Part shown: in pieces, positions 23,910-35,071 of the stretch
Layout of the letters: each line of letters starts with the position of its first letter
Position numbering within the stretch: the stretch's first letter is position 1
Source: Cephalopachus bancanus
Taxonomy: Eukaryota; Chordata; Mammalia; Primates; Tarsiidae
DNA: 64,000 nt
Direction of reading: 5' to 3'
NCBI GenBank assembly: GCA_027257055.1
Contig: JAPVLO010000083.1
Location: forward strand, 6,308,001 to 6,372,000
Translations under genes and position numbers: made by a program
The notes under the pieces: generated by a model
Databases searched by the model: none
Told to the model about the DNA's origin: nothing
What the model saw: only the letters and a program-made list of their open reading frames with translations

Positions 23910-26159
23910 TTAAACCTTGGAAGTTTTGAGGTGAGGTTGGCTATTGTAATATCCCACAGCAACTATTTTCCTGTAATTATAGGAAAGGAAGTCTTGAGAA
24001 GAAACTAGGAGAATAAAACAAGAGACATCTGTATAATGCCGTTGTCTTAAATGGTTTACATATTTTTTAAATAGAGTCTATTAAAAACAAACAGATACTT
24101 CCTGTGGCAAAGCAGAATGATCTGGGTTTGGGTAGGAATAAAAGAATGCTTCCTAGATAATTTTTAACCATACATTTTCCTTAAGATGTGTTTCAGGCTT
24201 GAATTGATACCCTACAATAATGAATTAACTTGAAATATTACCCTGAACTACGATATCCTTGTGGTTAAAGAAAGAAGAGAACATACATTTCTTGAGGGTG
24301 GACAGACCTTTAAATCTCAAAAAAATCAGAATTAGACTTCTAAATGTAATGTACATCCAATGCAAATGTTATACAGAAGTAATAGAACCCCAAAATTAAT
24401 AAAAATAATTTACAATTATAAAAAGTTTAATTATTCATATAAATACAATAATTTTAAATATGAAATCATTTAATAATATAGTTTCAAAATACATTAGGGA
24501 AAAATGACTACCAGAAAAAATAACAAATCCACAAACACAATGAGAGTTCATATCACTAATGAAAATGTAATTATCAAAGTTTATGACTAACAAAAATGCA
24601 GTTATCAAAAGATTATCACTAATGAAAATGCAGTAATCAAAAGATTAAAAAGGATGTTACTAAAAACTTTAAGCTACTCTTTGAAACTTTGGATGAGAAA
24701 GACCAATTATGCAAAAATGGATTCAAAGTAAAATAGAAAGCTAAACTATTCTTGCAACAATTGAGTATGGAATAATTAGTTTAAAATAGCTTTCTACAGA
24801 GAAAACTCTAGAACTCTAAGTAGGCCTGCAAGGCCTTATTTATAACTGTTTTACAACTATAAAGGAATACATTTATCTATTCATATCCAAACTATTTCAG
24901 AAAATTGAAAATGAAAAAATTTTTTTTGTTTCACTGTATAAAACAAGACTATTCTTTATACTAAAACTCAAAATCTAAACTGATGAAAATAATTATAGAT
25001 ATATAGCATTCCTACAAAACAAAATACAAGATTACAAACTAAATACTAAAATCAATAAAAGACAAAAGCAGACTTTTAATAAGTGAGGTCAAAAAAATCT
25101 TCCTATGGAAGAATATATTACTTCATAATGTGCTGTTTGTAAACTACAGAAAAATTACAGAAAGAGTACAAAGTCAGTGCAAAGTCAGTTTAAAGACACT
25201 ATGAGATTTCAATAATTGTAAATTATGAAGAAATACTAAGCAAAATTAATTATAACTAAATTTATAAGTGTAAAAATAAAGTTTGATTTTTGTTCTAACT
25301 ACAATGATAGTACAATACAATGTTCTTTTAAAGAAATGTAAGAATTGCATTAATATCAATACTTAAAAATATAATCAAAAGTTTACTTTCAGAGTGTGTG
25401 TTATGAGTATAAGTATTGTCAAGGTTTAAGTTCGGTACTGTTTAGAGTTCATACCTTTTAAAGCTCAGAATTATAGTCATGTGGTGAACTTGGGAAAAAA
25501 AAGACTAGAAAGACTTTAGTCTCTCTTATTTATTTCCCACAGAAGAAATAGAAGAATATATGTGTAAATTATTGCTCAGAAGAAGAAATAGAAAGATAAA
25601 AATAAAAACCTCACAGTGCAGCTAATGTAAAAGGGAAACTTTCTATTATATGTGTAATTTTGTATTAATTTATTTTAATTACAAAATTAGAAATGAATAT
25701 TATAAATACACTATGATTCTAATTTTTGGTTGAAGATTTATAACAAGAATAAAACAATATAATTATATGTTTTACATAATCTGTAAAATTGTAACAAAAT
25801 GTTATATTACAGTGACATTTAAAATTATATTCAAAAATCTGGCTGTTGAGAAAATTTGTACCTCTCATTTGCAATACCGATACTCTAGAAATTAGTGATT
25901 GAAATATCTTTTAAGAAAGAATGTGCATATTCTTTGTCAGTCAACCCTGCTGGCAGTCACTATTTATGTTTAAACATAGCTAACATACATTAAAAAAGAC
26001 GCAAACTTATCACACCCTGCTAGGTTTTGAATAAATCTATAGAAGCTAAAAAATTAGTATGCATTTTGGCCATAGCAATCAATATATCTAATACTAGGTT
26101 CAGTCACAATTACTTTGAATGCAACATATTAGGTGACAGTGTGTGTGCACGTGCATACT
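23910..26159. other. Unassigned intergenic DNA (3' flank of the ERV)
   Basis: Very AT-rich, with no frame above 60 codons. It contains a small minisatellite (listed separately). No other repeat is recognised. Confidence 0.45.
24551..24645. repeat. Three-copy 32-bp minisatellite
   Basis: Units begin at 24551, 24582 and 24614. Each has the form TATSACTAA-(T/C)-(G/A)AAAATGYAGT(A/T)ATCAAA with an AGAT or AGTT end. Copies 1 and 3 are the closest at their first half, copies 2 and 3 at their second half, so the array probably grew by two slippage or unequal-exchange events. Confidence 0.86.
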
Positions 26160-26440
26160 TGTGTGTTTTGTGTGCACTTTATTTAACAAAAATTAATGGC
26201 TTTAATTATTTAAAATTATTGTAAGATATATGTTTATTTTTATCATTTTAAATCAATTAACTTTACTTCAGACATAAGCAGAAGAGATTTAAAGTTGGTG
26301 TTTTAAAATTTTGGAATAAAATACACATTTTTATTAGTGTATACAAATGACAAAAGCATATAGAAAAAATGTTATTCAGTCTATCCAGAGCATGGAAGTT
26401 CATATAAATGTTTCCTTATATCTTTTTAGAAACTTTTTAT
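26160..26440. repeat. Direct duplication, copy A (~280 bp)
   Basis: This segment runs from 'gtgtgttttgtgtgcac' to 'tctttttagaaactttt'. It recurs with only scattered substitutions and small indels at 28133-28412, same strand, about 1.97 kb downstream. I see no poly(A), TG/CA end or inverted repeat at the edges. It may be a local duplication or two copies of an interspersed repeat I do not recognise. Confidence 0.9.
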
Positions 26441-28132
26441 GAACATAAAAAACAACCTTCTAGGTTTTCCTTTATAGATTTGTATCATTTAGTTCATTAT
26501 TTCATTTGTTGTTATGTATTATGACAAAGTTGGCATTGAATATATACATTAAAAGTGCATAACTAGAAATAAATTTTTACAAGTAAATACTCTCAACACT
26601 ACTTGAAGAAGCAGAATACTGCAATCACTTAGAAGGGTGATGTCCTAAAACTCTGTGACAGCAACCTATTTGCTGAGCTGTTCCATTTAATTAAAATGTG
26701 GTCATTTGGGCCGCATACATCAATAACAGAAACAAAAGAGCAGTTTGCAACACTGCCTAGGGACTTTGACGATGAACACAAAGGGAAAATGAGGTTAATG
26801 CTTAACAATGAGGGGAGAGAGAAGCTGGGATAGAATTCAGGATGTTCTTGTGAACTCTCTTACATTGTCTTGCCCAGTAGAAAATTATACTTACCCTAAA
26901 GATGAAGGACTACCAATGCTTTTCAGAAAAGTTTACACCACCAGATAAATAAATATCCAAAAAACGGGAGAGATTTTGGAGAATAAAGAGAACATGGGAT
27001 AGATTTATGAAACTGAGGAATCATATATACTAACAACATTTTGATCATTTTCGAGAATGCATATCTACTCAAATATATTTTAGATATTTTAACTAATTTC
27101 TCTCTACTTTTAATAACTTCCCCCCAATATTTGAGAAAGGATGTTTGGTGATACTTAACTAAGCTTATAAGATATGCAATATTGACAAGAAATTTTGGGA
27201 AACCTAAGTGAGAAATGAAGACACAAGTCACCAACAGAGTGCCATACAACATTTTAAAAACAAAATAATGGAAACACAAATACTAAGAAAATGTAAGCAA
27301 TAATAAAACAGTTGCCCGTCAGTAGCAACAAAATACATTATATTTGATGAAATTCTTTAATTGAACAAATAGTTACTTTGTATTGCTCTTAGCTACAATT
27401 CATAATAAATCACAGCATGTACTTTAATATGCTCTATGGCATTATATTTAAACATATGAACTAAACATTTATGGAATAAATGGGACAAATAAAGTTTTAT
27501 ATTGAAAACATTTTATTTATGAATGCTGTAGACATTAAAAGGTTTATTTTTGTTTATATGCACACTAAATTAACCCAACGCTATTTAATGTAAATGAGAC
27601 AGGATATTTTAGTATAGGTTAGACATAGATAAATAGTTTTGTAGATAGTTTTTAGTTTAAAATAAGGAAGTATCCAGACATTTTTTCTGCAGGCCAGCCT
27701 GAAATGTGGTCTCCACCTCCTCAGCTCATCAAGAGAAAAGCCCATCAAGCTGTAGAAATGGTTCAACCCAACACTTCAGTTCATGGTTTGACATAATAAT
27801 TACTAAAAGTCCTTCAAGTTTTCTCTTAAATGAAAAGACTTAACCCTACCCCTTAGCTTATCAAAGGTATACAAATTCAGACCATATTTTAGCTCATGAA
27901 TTAGCATACTCAAAAAATCAAGTCTCCTGTCAAAGGCAAAATGCATGTTTGAGAAAAAAGCCATGCTGTTACCCATCAAAGGCCGAGAGATGACCAAATC
28001 TCTGCAGGGGATACCTGTGACCTACCCTCTGTTAGCATGGTAAGTATTATAAAAATATATTAACCTTTTTGTCAAAGGCAAAAACATGGTTTTCCTCCAA
28101 AATGCCCTTGCAGGGCATATTTGTCAATATTT
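26441..28132. other. Unassigned DNA between duplication copies
   Basis: AT-rich. It holds a 118-codon minus-strand frame (26923-27279) and others of about 60 codons, none with a domain, signal or splice context. No repeat family recognised. Confidence 0.4.
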
Positions 28133-28412
28133 GTGTGCTTTGTGTGCACTTTATTCAACAAAAATCAATGGCTTTAATTATTTAAAGGTATTGTAAGATA
28201 TATGTTTATTTTTATCATTTTAACTCAATTAATTTTACTTCAGACATAAGCAGAAAAGATTTAAATTTGGTATTTAAAAATTTTGAAATAAAATACACAT
28301 TTTTATAAGTGTATACAAATAACAAAAGCATATAAAAAAATATGTTATCCAGCCTATCCAGAGCATGAAAGTTCATATAAATGTTTCCTTATATCTTTTT
28401 AGAAACTTTTTG
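28133..28412. repeat. Direct duplication, copy B (~280 bp)
   Basis: Partner of the segment at 26160-26440. The copies share the blocks 'aatggctttaattattta', 'tttacttcagacataagcag', 'aaaatacacattttt' and 'ttcatataaatgtttcctt'. By eye they are about 90 percent identical. Confidence 0.9.
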
Positions 28413-28735
28413 TGTACATCTATATATATCTATATACTATATCTATAAAACATATCTACCTATCTCCTTCTCTCTCTTTAATAAATTGTTTTAAAACTTT
28501 GTTGACTGATCTGAAAGTCCTTTCAGTAGTGAGTTAAAGAACACATGAGTATTGTGTCACACCCTAGCCACCAGCAGTAAATATCATTCCTTTCCCACAC
28601 ATAGTTGAACCCATGACCAGTACAATATGAATTATGTCTTTTGTGTCATGGCAGATACAATATGAATTGTCCGGTTTCAATATGAATTATGGAAGGACAT
28701 ATTCAAACCATAACACAACTGTCTATGATCATTAG
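28413..28735. other. Short unassigned stretch
   Basis: It begins with a TATC/TATA-rich string (28420-28460). It then has a patch with 'caatatgaatt' repeated three times (about 28,623-28,688) and a 'ggaaggacatattcaaaccataacac' end that recalls an old repeat tail. Not assigned. Confidence 0.4.
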
Positions 28736-30300
28736 GTTTATTTCTAGACCCCTTAATCTCTTATATGGTTCTATTAATATTTGATTGCACCCCATAATAT
28801 GTTTTTTTAATTGCTTTACTGTTTAATAAGTCTTAATACGTCCTCCAGGTGTGTTTTGTAAACTTATATGCCATATTCTAGATATTTGTATTTCTAAAAA
28901 AATTTTTAAATGAAGAATTTTTACAACAAAATACTCTGATTAGATTGTTTATAGAGCCACTTGAGAAAAATTGATATTTTGACACTATTAATTCTTTCAG
29001 TTTATTAAAGTAAAGCCTATCTTGGTTTATGCTGACCTTGAATTTGTCTGTACAATGCTTCATAATTTTCTATATAGCACATGATATCTCTCCATCACCA
29101 GCTTTATTTATAATTATTTTAATGATATTGTAAATGGTATTTGAAAATCTCATTTTTAAATAGCTTATATAGAGAAAATATGACTGAATTTTTAATTTAC
29201 ATATTTTATATATGTTAATAGTCTATGGGTATAAAAATGATGTCTTCAAATATTGACAGCTTTACTTTTTATTTTACATTTTTTAGTATTTGTTGACCTA
29301 GTTCGACTCACCAGTACAATATTAGCAAAAAGATATGAATATTTTCATCTTGTTTCTAATTTCAGCAATATATTTCAATATTTTTGATGTTACCCTAAAT
29401 GTAACTTCACTTATAACATCATTGCATATCATTAGGTTAAAAAATTATTTTTGGTGTGCTGAGATCTATAATCAAAAACATGTGGTAAATTTTATCAAAT
29501 ATTTTTCTGTGTGTATAGAGATAATATATTTTTCTTTATTTCTTAAAGTGAGAATAATTTTAGAGTATTAAATTCTCATGCTTTCCTGGAACTAAGTATA
29601 CATTTTCAGAATATAGTATCCTTTTTATATAGCCATAGGACTGAATTTGCTAATATTATCTTTAAAATTTTTGTTGCGACATTCATGAAATATATTGGCC
29701 TATCACTTTATTTTCTTGAAATGTCATAGTCAAGGTTTATAAATAATGTTAGGCTGGCTTCATCAGAGCATTTAAGAAGTAACCCATGTTTTGTTTTCTT
29801 TGGAAGATTTTATTTCAGACTAAAATTAATTCATTCTTAAACATCTGGAATATTTATCTAGTGACGCCAACTGAAACTGGAGTTTTTCTTTGCTTTGGGA
29901 GTGTGAGATGGTGTGTTAAACACTGAATTAGTTTTTTAAACAGTTATGTTCTAACTTTTCTTGTGTCAATATTGGTTAAGATGTATTTTTCAAAAACTTT
30001 GTTACTTAAACTTATTATCAAATAATTTTTCAATGCATCTGTTTTATTCTTTTTACTATTTGTTAGGTCTGTAGTAATGTCTTCTATTACTGGCTTAAAT
30101 CATTCTGGTCAACTTACTATTGTTTGAACAATACAAGTATGTTTCATACCAGGGCACATTCACTGAAAAGTTTTTTATGCCTATGTATTTTTTCCCTTGA
30201 CAATTTTTGCAGTGCTTCTTCACAAACTTTAGTCACTGTTTAAGTGTCAGCTCATAAATAAGGTTTTCCAATAATAATCTTATATAAAATATTAACTTTC
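28736..30300 (-). mobile_element. Old L1 ORF2 relic, antisense
   Basis: Read on the minus strand this has the order of an L1 ORF2 interior. Plus-strand landmarks are 'gacactattaattctttcagtttatt' (28981-29006) and 'aaaatatggtaaattttatc'-type blocks near 29,480. The patches at 29,700-29,800 and 29,860-30,120 match the typical antisense L1M reverse transcriptase segment in tone and order. Every frame is broken. No 3' end, A-tail or target duplication is visible, so both borders are approximate. Confidence 0.55.
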
Positions 30301-30414
30301 ACCACCCTGGAATAAGCTCATACTATTCCTCTAACAATGTTATAGTTTTTTTTATATTTTGTTTTGCCACCTGTCTCTCTCCGTCTTTCCCTCTCTAAAT
30401 ATATATATATACAT

Positions 30415-30416
<2 letters not shown>

Positions 30417-30470
<54 letters not shown>
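30417..30470. repeat. (CA)n microsatellite
   Basis: Twenty-seven uninterrupted AC units, flanked on the left by a short (AT)n string and on the right by further TATAC and CACAC repeats up to about 30,500. Confidence 0.98.
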
Positions 30471-30472
<2 letters not shown>

Positions 30473-30609
30473 ATACACACTCACACATATATGAGAGTAT
30501 AAATGAATCTACGCATATTTATATAGAGAATATAGTATAAACACGTTTATACACATAGATAAATACAAACACTAGTTTGTGAGCACGTAAATATATATAC
30601 TTTATCTTT

Positions 30610-30898
30610 TTTTTTTTTTTTTTTTGAGTTGGAGTCTCACTCAGTCGCCCAGACTGGAGTGCAGTGGCTGCTCCCAGCCACAGCAGCCTTGACCTGCTGG
30701 GCTCCTGCGATCCTTCCACCTCAGCCTTCCAAGTAGCCAGAATTACAGTCATGCACTACCACGCCCGGCTATTTTTTTGATTTATTGTAGAGATGAGGTT
30801 CGCTGCCCAGGCGGGTCTCGAACCCGCGGGCTCAGTCAATCCACTCACCTCAGCCTCTCAAAGGCGCAGGATTACAGGCTGAGCCACCAAGCCTGGCT
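30610..30898 (-). mobile_element. Alu (young subfamily), minus strand
   Basis: Antisense A-tail, both arms complete, flanked by a perfect 16-bp target duplication TATATACTTTATCTTT at 30594-30609 and 30899-30914. The duplication starts at an A/T-rich site as expected for L1 endonuclease cleavage. The strengthened B-box stem GCGGG...CCCGC is intact. Confidence 0.97.
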
Positions 30899-31120
30899 TA
30901 TATACTTTATCTTTAATAATATAATCAATACTTAAAAATCTACTATCAATTCTACACCAGGAATACTGACAATAACTTTTAACAACCCATGTAAATTTTA
31001 TCCACCAAATTCTTACCTCTTCCAACTTGTGATGACTTCCTTTCTGGATCTGATATATATGATCTATTGGCTTATTATAAATACTATATGTGCTTTTTTC
31101 TTTCAGTTTATTTTAACCTT

Positions 31121-31418
31121 TTTTTTTTTTTTTTTTTTTTTTTTTTGAGTTGGAGTCTCACTTTGTCGCCCAGACTGGAGTGCAGTGGCCGCTCCCGGCC
31201 ACCGCAGCCTCGACCTGCTGGGCTCAGGCGATCCTTCCGCCTCAGCCTTCCGAGTAGCGGAATTACAGGCATGCACTACCACGCCCGGCTTATTTTTGAT
31301 TTATTGTAGAGATGAGGTCTCGCTGCCCAGGCGGGTCTCGAACCCGCAGGCTCAGGCAATCCACTCACCTCAGCCTCCCAAAGGCGCGGGATTACAGGCT
31401 GAGCCACCGAGCCCGGCT
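31121..31418 (-). mobile_element. Alu (young subfamily, least decayed copy), minus strand
   Basis: A T run of about 26 bases, both arms complete, ending CCCGGCT. Target duplication TTAACCTT at 31113-31120 and 31419-31426. Most CpG sites are still intact and it has few private changes, so it is probably one of the most recent insertions here. It carries the right-arm hairpin (31185-31202) and the T-arm-like B box (31331-31347). A same-strand Alu lies 222 bp away. Confidence 0.97.
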
Positions 31419-31426
31419 TAACCTTA

Positions 31427-33255
31427 TTTTTAAAAAAGGATAGCATACAGAGGCATTGAATAAGTGTCACTTCATTGTTAACTGTTTAGAGACTATCGTA
31501 TTAGGACTATTTCACCATTTGTATACCTGACCCTGAATTGTACTCCACATTTTAAAAAATAAATAAATAATATATAAAAAGAACATTTCATAAACCAGTC
31601 TGCTTGGTTGATGACATCTAATATGGTAAATAATTTCCTCCAGTGTAAATTTACTTTGTTGAGCTTAGATGCTTCTCTGTACTTACTATATGTAAACAAA
31701 CAAACAATAACTATTTACTGAAGGACACCATATCTTATATTTATTGTAAAATTTTTCTGTAGCAAGTAAGAACCTAAGTTAGATTCCTAATATTATGGGT
31801 TTGTTCGTATATTGGTTATTTCTAAACTAATTTGTGAGAATCTTTTAAGAGATATATTTACTTGTGCACATATAGGACTGAAATAAACCATTATTTCAAA
31901 GTGCTTTATGTTTCCATTCCCTGCCCTGTTTCTTAGCCCATATGTGTTTTTTTAAGTAAAATAACAAGAAATCTTGATTCTTATTAAATACATCAAAGAT
32001 AAAACATTTTAATATTTGGTTTTATTTAATTTTTCTTTTTGTTTATTTTAACGAAAATTTAAAATGCTTAATTTCTAAGCTTCTCAGTTAGAAATTCTTT
32101 TATTTTACATTGAATATTTAATTTCCTGTTTCTCTAAATTATAACTACTTACTTGGTATTAGTGAATTTGTATGGTTTTAGCACTGTATGTATTTCTAGT
32201 ATTTATGTCATGTTTACATTTATCTGTGATAATCAATAGTCTCAGCAGAACTAATAGTAAAAGATTATTATAAAATATTTTATATTCCATAAAAGTGCTA
32301 AAAAAAGGTGTCAGTGACCAATATCTTCTGGCAATTTCTATAAGACATTTTGTGTGTGATTAAGAAAAACATGCATTACCTAATTTGTATATAGACTATA
32401 TCACATGTAATTATAAAAGACTTCAGTTTGAGAGGAATATCAGAGATGAAATAAGAATACTTGCCAAAAATTAACTTTGCTTACTTGTATCTTTTTTGTA
32501 TAATACACGTTGTTTAATCAAGACTTTTCATTTTTAGTAATTTGTACATACAATATTCTATACTCATCATAAATATATATTTTCCAAACTTTTCCACACC
32601 TGGGTGAATTATGATAATCAAGTACCATATCATTATGTTCTTACTATTTTTTCAGCACTGACTGTAAAAATTAGATTTCCAGATGCTTTTTTATGTGTCT
32701 AGTTTAAAGGTGTAAAAAAGATTTGTCTTTTCTAAGTTCTCAGTTTTGTCATATTAGAGATTCATTTTATAGCACTGTTTTAGCATTTCTCATTTCTCTA
32801 GTCAAATTAGGACATGTATTTTTCAGGGGAAAAAGTAGATTCTACACTTTTGAAATGAATTTCAGTGAATGAATTTTAATGCTTTAACTTAGTCTTGTTA
32901 ATAATTCTTATGAGAATATGAGAACAAATGTATAATTAAAATGCATTAAATTTATTGTTTAAAGACATGCAATAAAATTCCAATCTGGACATATTTTTCG
33001 TATTTGATAAAATATGAAGAACCCTTTTATAACATAAATGTAGTGTACATTAAATAAGATAACCAATATAGCTTATAAACTATATAGTTCTAAGTAAGTG
33101 TAAGGTGGTATTGCTACTGTTGTAATGGTTATTATTTTTTCTAAATACTTAATTCCTAGGTTTGATCCTTGTTGTAGAAAGAAATTATATAGGGTCCTTT
33201 ATTGTTATAAAATAAAGGCAATTAGATGTAGACCATGGAGAAGCAGAGTATAAAC
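31427..33255. other. Unassigned intergenic DNA
   Basis: Uniformly AT-rich, with no recognised repeat and no coding signal. Confidence 0.5.
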
Positions 33256-33271
33256 TATTTTCAGATTTTTT

Positions 33272-33570
33272 TTTTTTTTTGAGTTGGAGTCTCACTCTGT
33301 AGCCCAGACTGGAGTGCAGTGGCCGCTCCTGGCCACCGCAGCCTCCACCTGCTGGGCTCCGGCGATCCTTCCACCTCAGCCTTCCCAGTAGCCGGAATTA
33401 CAGGCATGCGCTACCATGCCCGGCTGATTTTTTTTTTTTTTTTTTTTTTGATTTATTGTAGAGATGAGGTCTCGCTGCCCAGGCGGGTCTCGAACCCGTG
33501 GGCTCAAGCAATCCACTCACCTCAGCCTCCCAAAGGCGCGGGATTACAGGCTGAGCCACCGAACCCGGCT
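33272..33570 (-). mobile_element. Alu (young subfamily) with expanded middle linker, minus strand
   Basis: Flanked by a perfect 16-bp target duplication TATTTTCAGATTTTTT at 33256-33271 and 33571-33586. The A-rich linker between the two arms has grown to a run of about 22 T on the plus strand (33427-33449); the sister copies have a short TTTTTGATTT-like linker. Otherwise it is close to the copy at 31121-31418. Confidence 0.97.
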
Positions 33571-33586
33571 TATTTTCAGATTTTTT

Positions 33587-34114
33587 AAATAGCTTTAGAG
33601 TTACCTAATCTTCTTAATCTGCTCCTTAATTGACAAGTCAAATTTTGATAGTAAATATTTAATATTACTTTGACGTAATAGTCTATAAATTTCTTGGACA
33701 TTACAAAAATAACCATTTATATGTAAAAGCATAATGAATGAATAATTGTATACACATATGTGCATATATAATTTTTAAAATCTTATCTTTGTAATAATTG
33801 ATATATGTGAATCTAGCTCATCTCAGAATTGACAAGTATTGTTTCTGAAAAAGAAAGCAAAAAATGATAAACTATAAATGAGAGATTTAAAAAGTGAGTG
33901 ACTGTTGCAAGTATTACATTTATTCAGAATTGTCTTAAAATATTGCAAATTAGATTCATTGAAAGGAAATGAGATATTAGAATATTCATTTTTAGTTTGT
34001 TGTATTTAAGCCTGTTTATGCTATCAGTTAGTGTGTCATTTTGTGTCCTACAATTTCAGAAATTGCACATAATTAGCAACAAAAAAGCTACCAAGTTTGA
34101 GATTTTATTTTTAA
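33587..34114. other. Unassigned intergenic DNA
   Basis: AT-rich, nothing supported. Confidence 0.5.
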
Positions 34115-34136
34115 AATGTCATTTTGTCAGTTATTT

Positions 34137-35049
34137 AAAAATATTTGCAAATGAACATTTGACATAAGACTAATATCCAGAATTTACAAGGAACTCAACT
34201 CAACAAGGAAAACACAACCCCATTAAAAAGTGAACAAAGGACATGAGCAGATGAAAGAAGACATTCAAGGGGCTAACAAGCATATGAAAAGCTGTTCAGC
34301 ATCACTAGTTATCAGAGAAATGCAATCTCAAACCACAGCGAGATATCATGTTACATCAATCATAATGGCTATTGATGAAAAGTCTAAAACAATAAATGTT
34401 GCTGAGGATGCCAAGAAAAGGGAACACATATATACTGTTGGTGGGAATGTGAATTAGCACAACCTCTCTGGAAAACAGTATGAAGATTTCTCAAAGAACT
34501 AAATATAGAACTACCATTTGACTCACTAATTCTACTACTGGTATCTAACCAAAGGAAAAGACATTGTTATATCAAAAATCACCTGCATTTATAAATTTAC
34601 TCCAGCACTATTCACAATTTAAAAAGTCACGAAATCGATCTGTGTCCATCAACAGATGATTCGATAAAGAAAATGTGGTACCTATTAATCATGGAATAGT
34701 ATATAGCCATAAAAAGATTAGAATTATGTCTTTCACGGGATCATGAATGAAGCTGATGGCCACTATCTTAGTGAAATACCTCAAACACAGAAAACCAAAT
34801 ATCATGTTTTCATTTATTTATAAGTGGGAACTAAACAATGGATACACAATAACATACAGAGGGAAATAATAGACACTGGGGACTCCAAAAAGAGGGCGGA
34901 CAGAAGGAGAGTGAGGGATGAAAAATTGCCTGTTAGGTACCATGTCCACTATTCATATGTTGGCTACACTAGAAGCCCATACCTCATCATTACACAATAC
35001 ATTCATGTAACAAACCTGCACATGTACCCCCTGAAACTATGAAAAAAAG
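34137..35049 (+). mobile_element. 5'-truncated L1, plus strand
   Basis: It starts within the last part of ORF2 (translations around 34,230-34,440 resemble the L1 ORF2 C-terminal region). It runs through the 'actttcacgggatcatgaatgaagctg'-type block and ends in an L1 3'UTR that reads 'acaaacctgcacatgtac' before a short A-tail. It is flanked by a 22-bp target duplication with two differences (34115-34136 and 35050-35071), the core being CATTTTGTCA. ORF2 frames are broken. This 3'UTR type differs from the G-rich type at 36,990 and 50,640. Confidence 0.93.
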
Positions 35050-35071
35050 AATGCCATTTTGTCAAGTATTT

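Noticed and set aside
24551..24645. CRISPR-like repeat array
   Set aside because: Three adjacent imperfect 32-bp units without spacers in a primate genome; it is a minisatellite.
26923..27279. 118-codon minus-strand frame as a host gene
   Set aside because: No domain, no splice or promoter context, and AT-rich composition like its surroundings. A frame of this length is expected by chance in 64 kb.
31331..31347. tRNA gene at the T-arm-like GCGGG...CCCGC motif
   Set aside because: Only the T-arm is present. It is the Alu B box, and acceptor, D and anticodon arms are absent.
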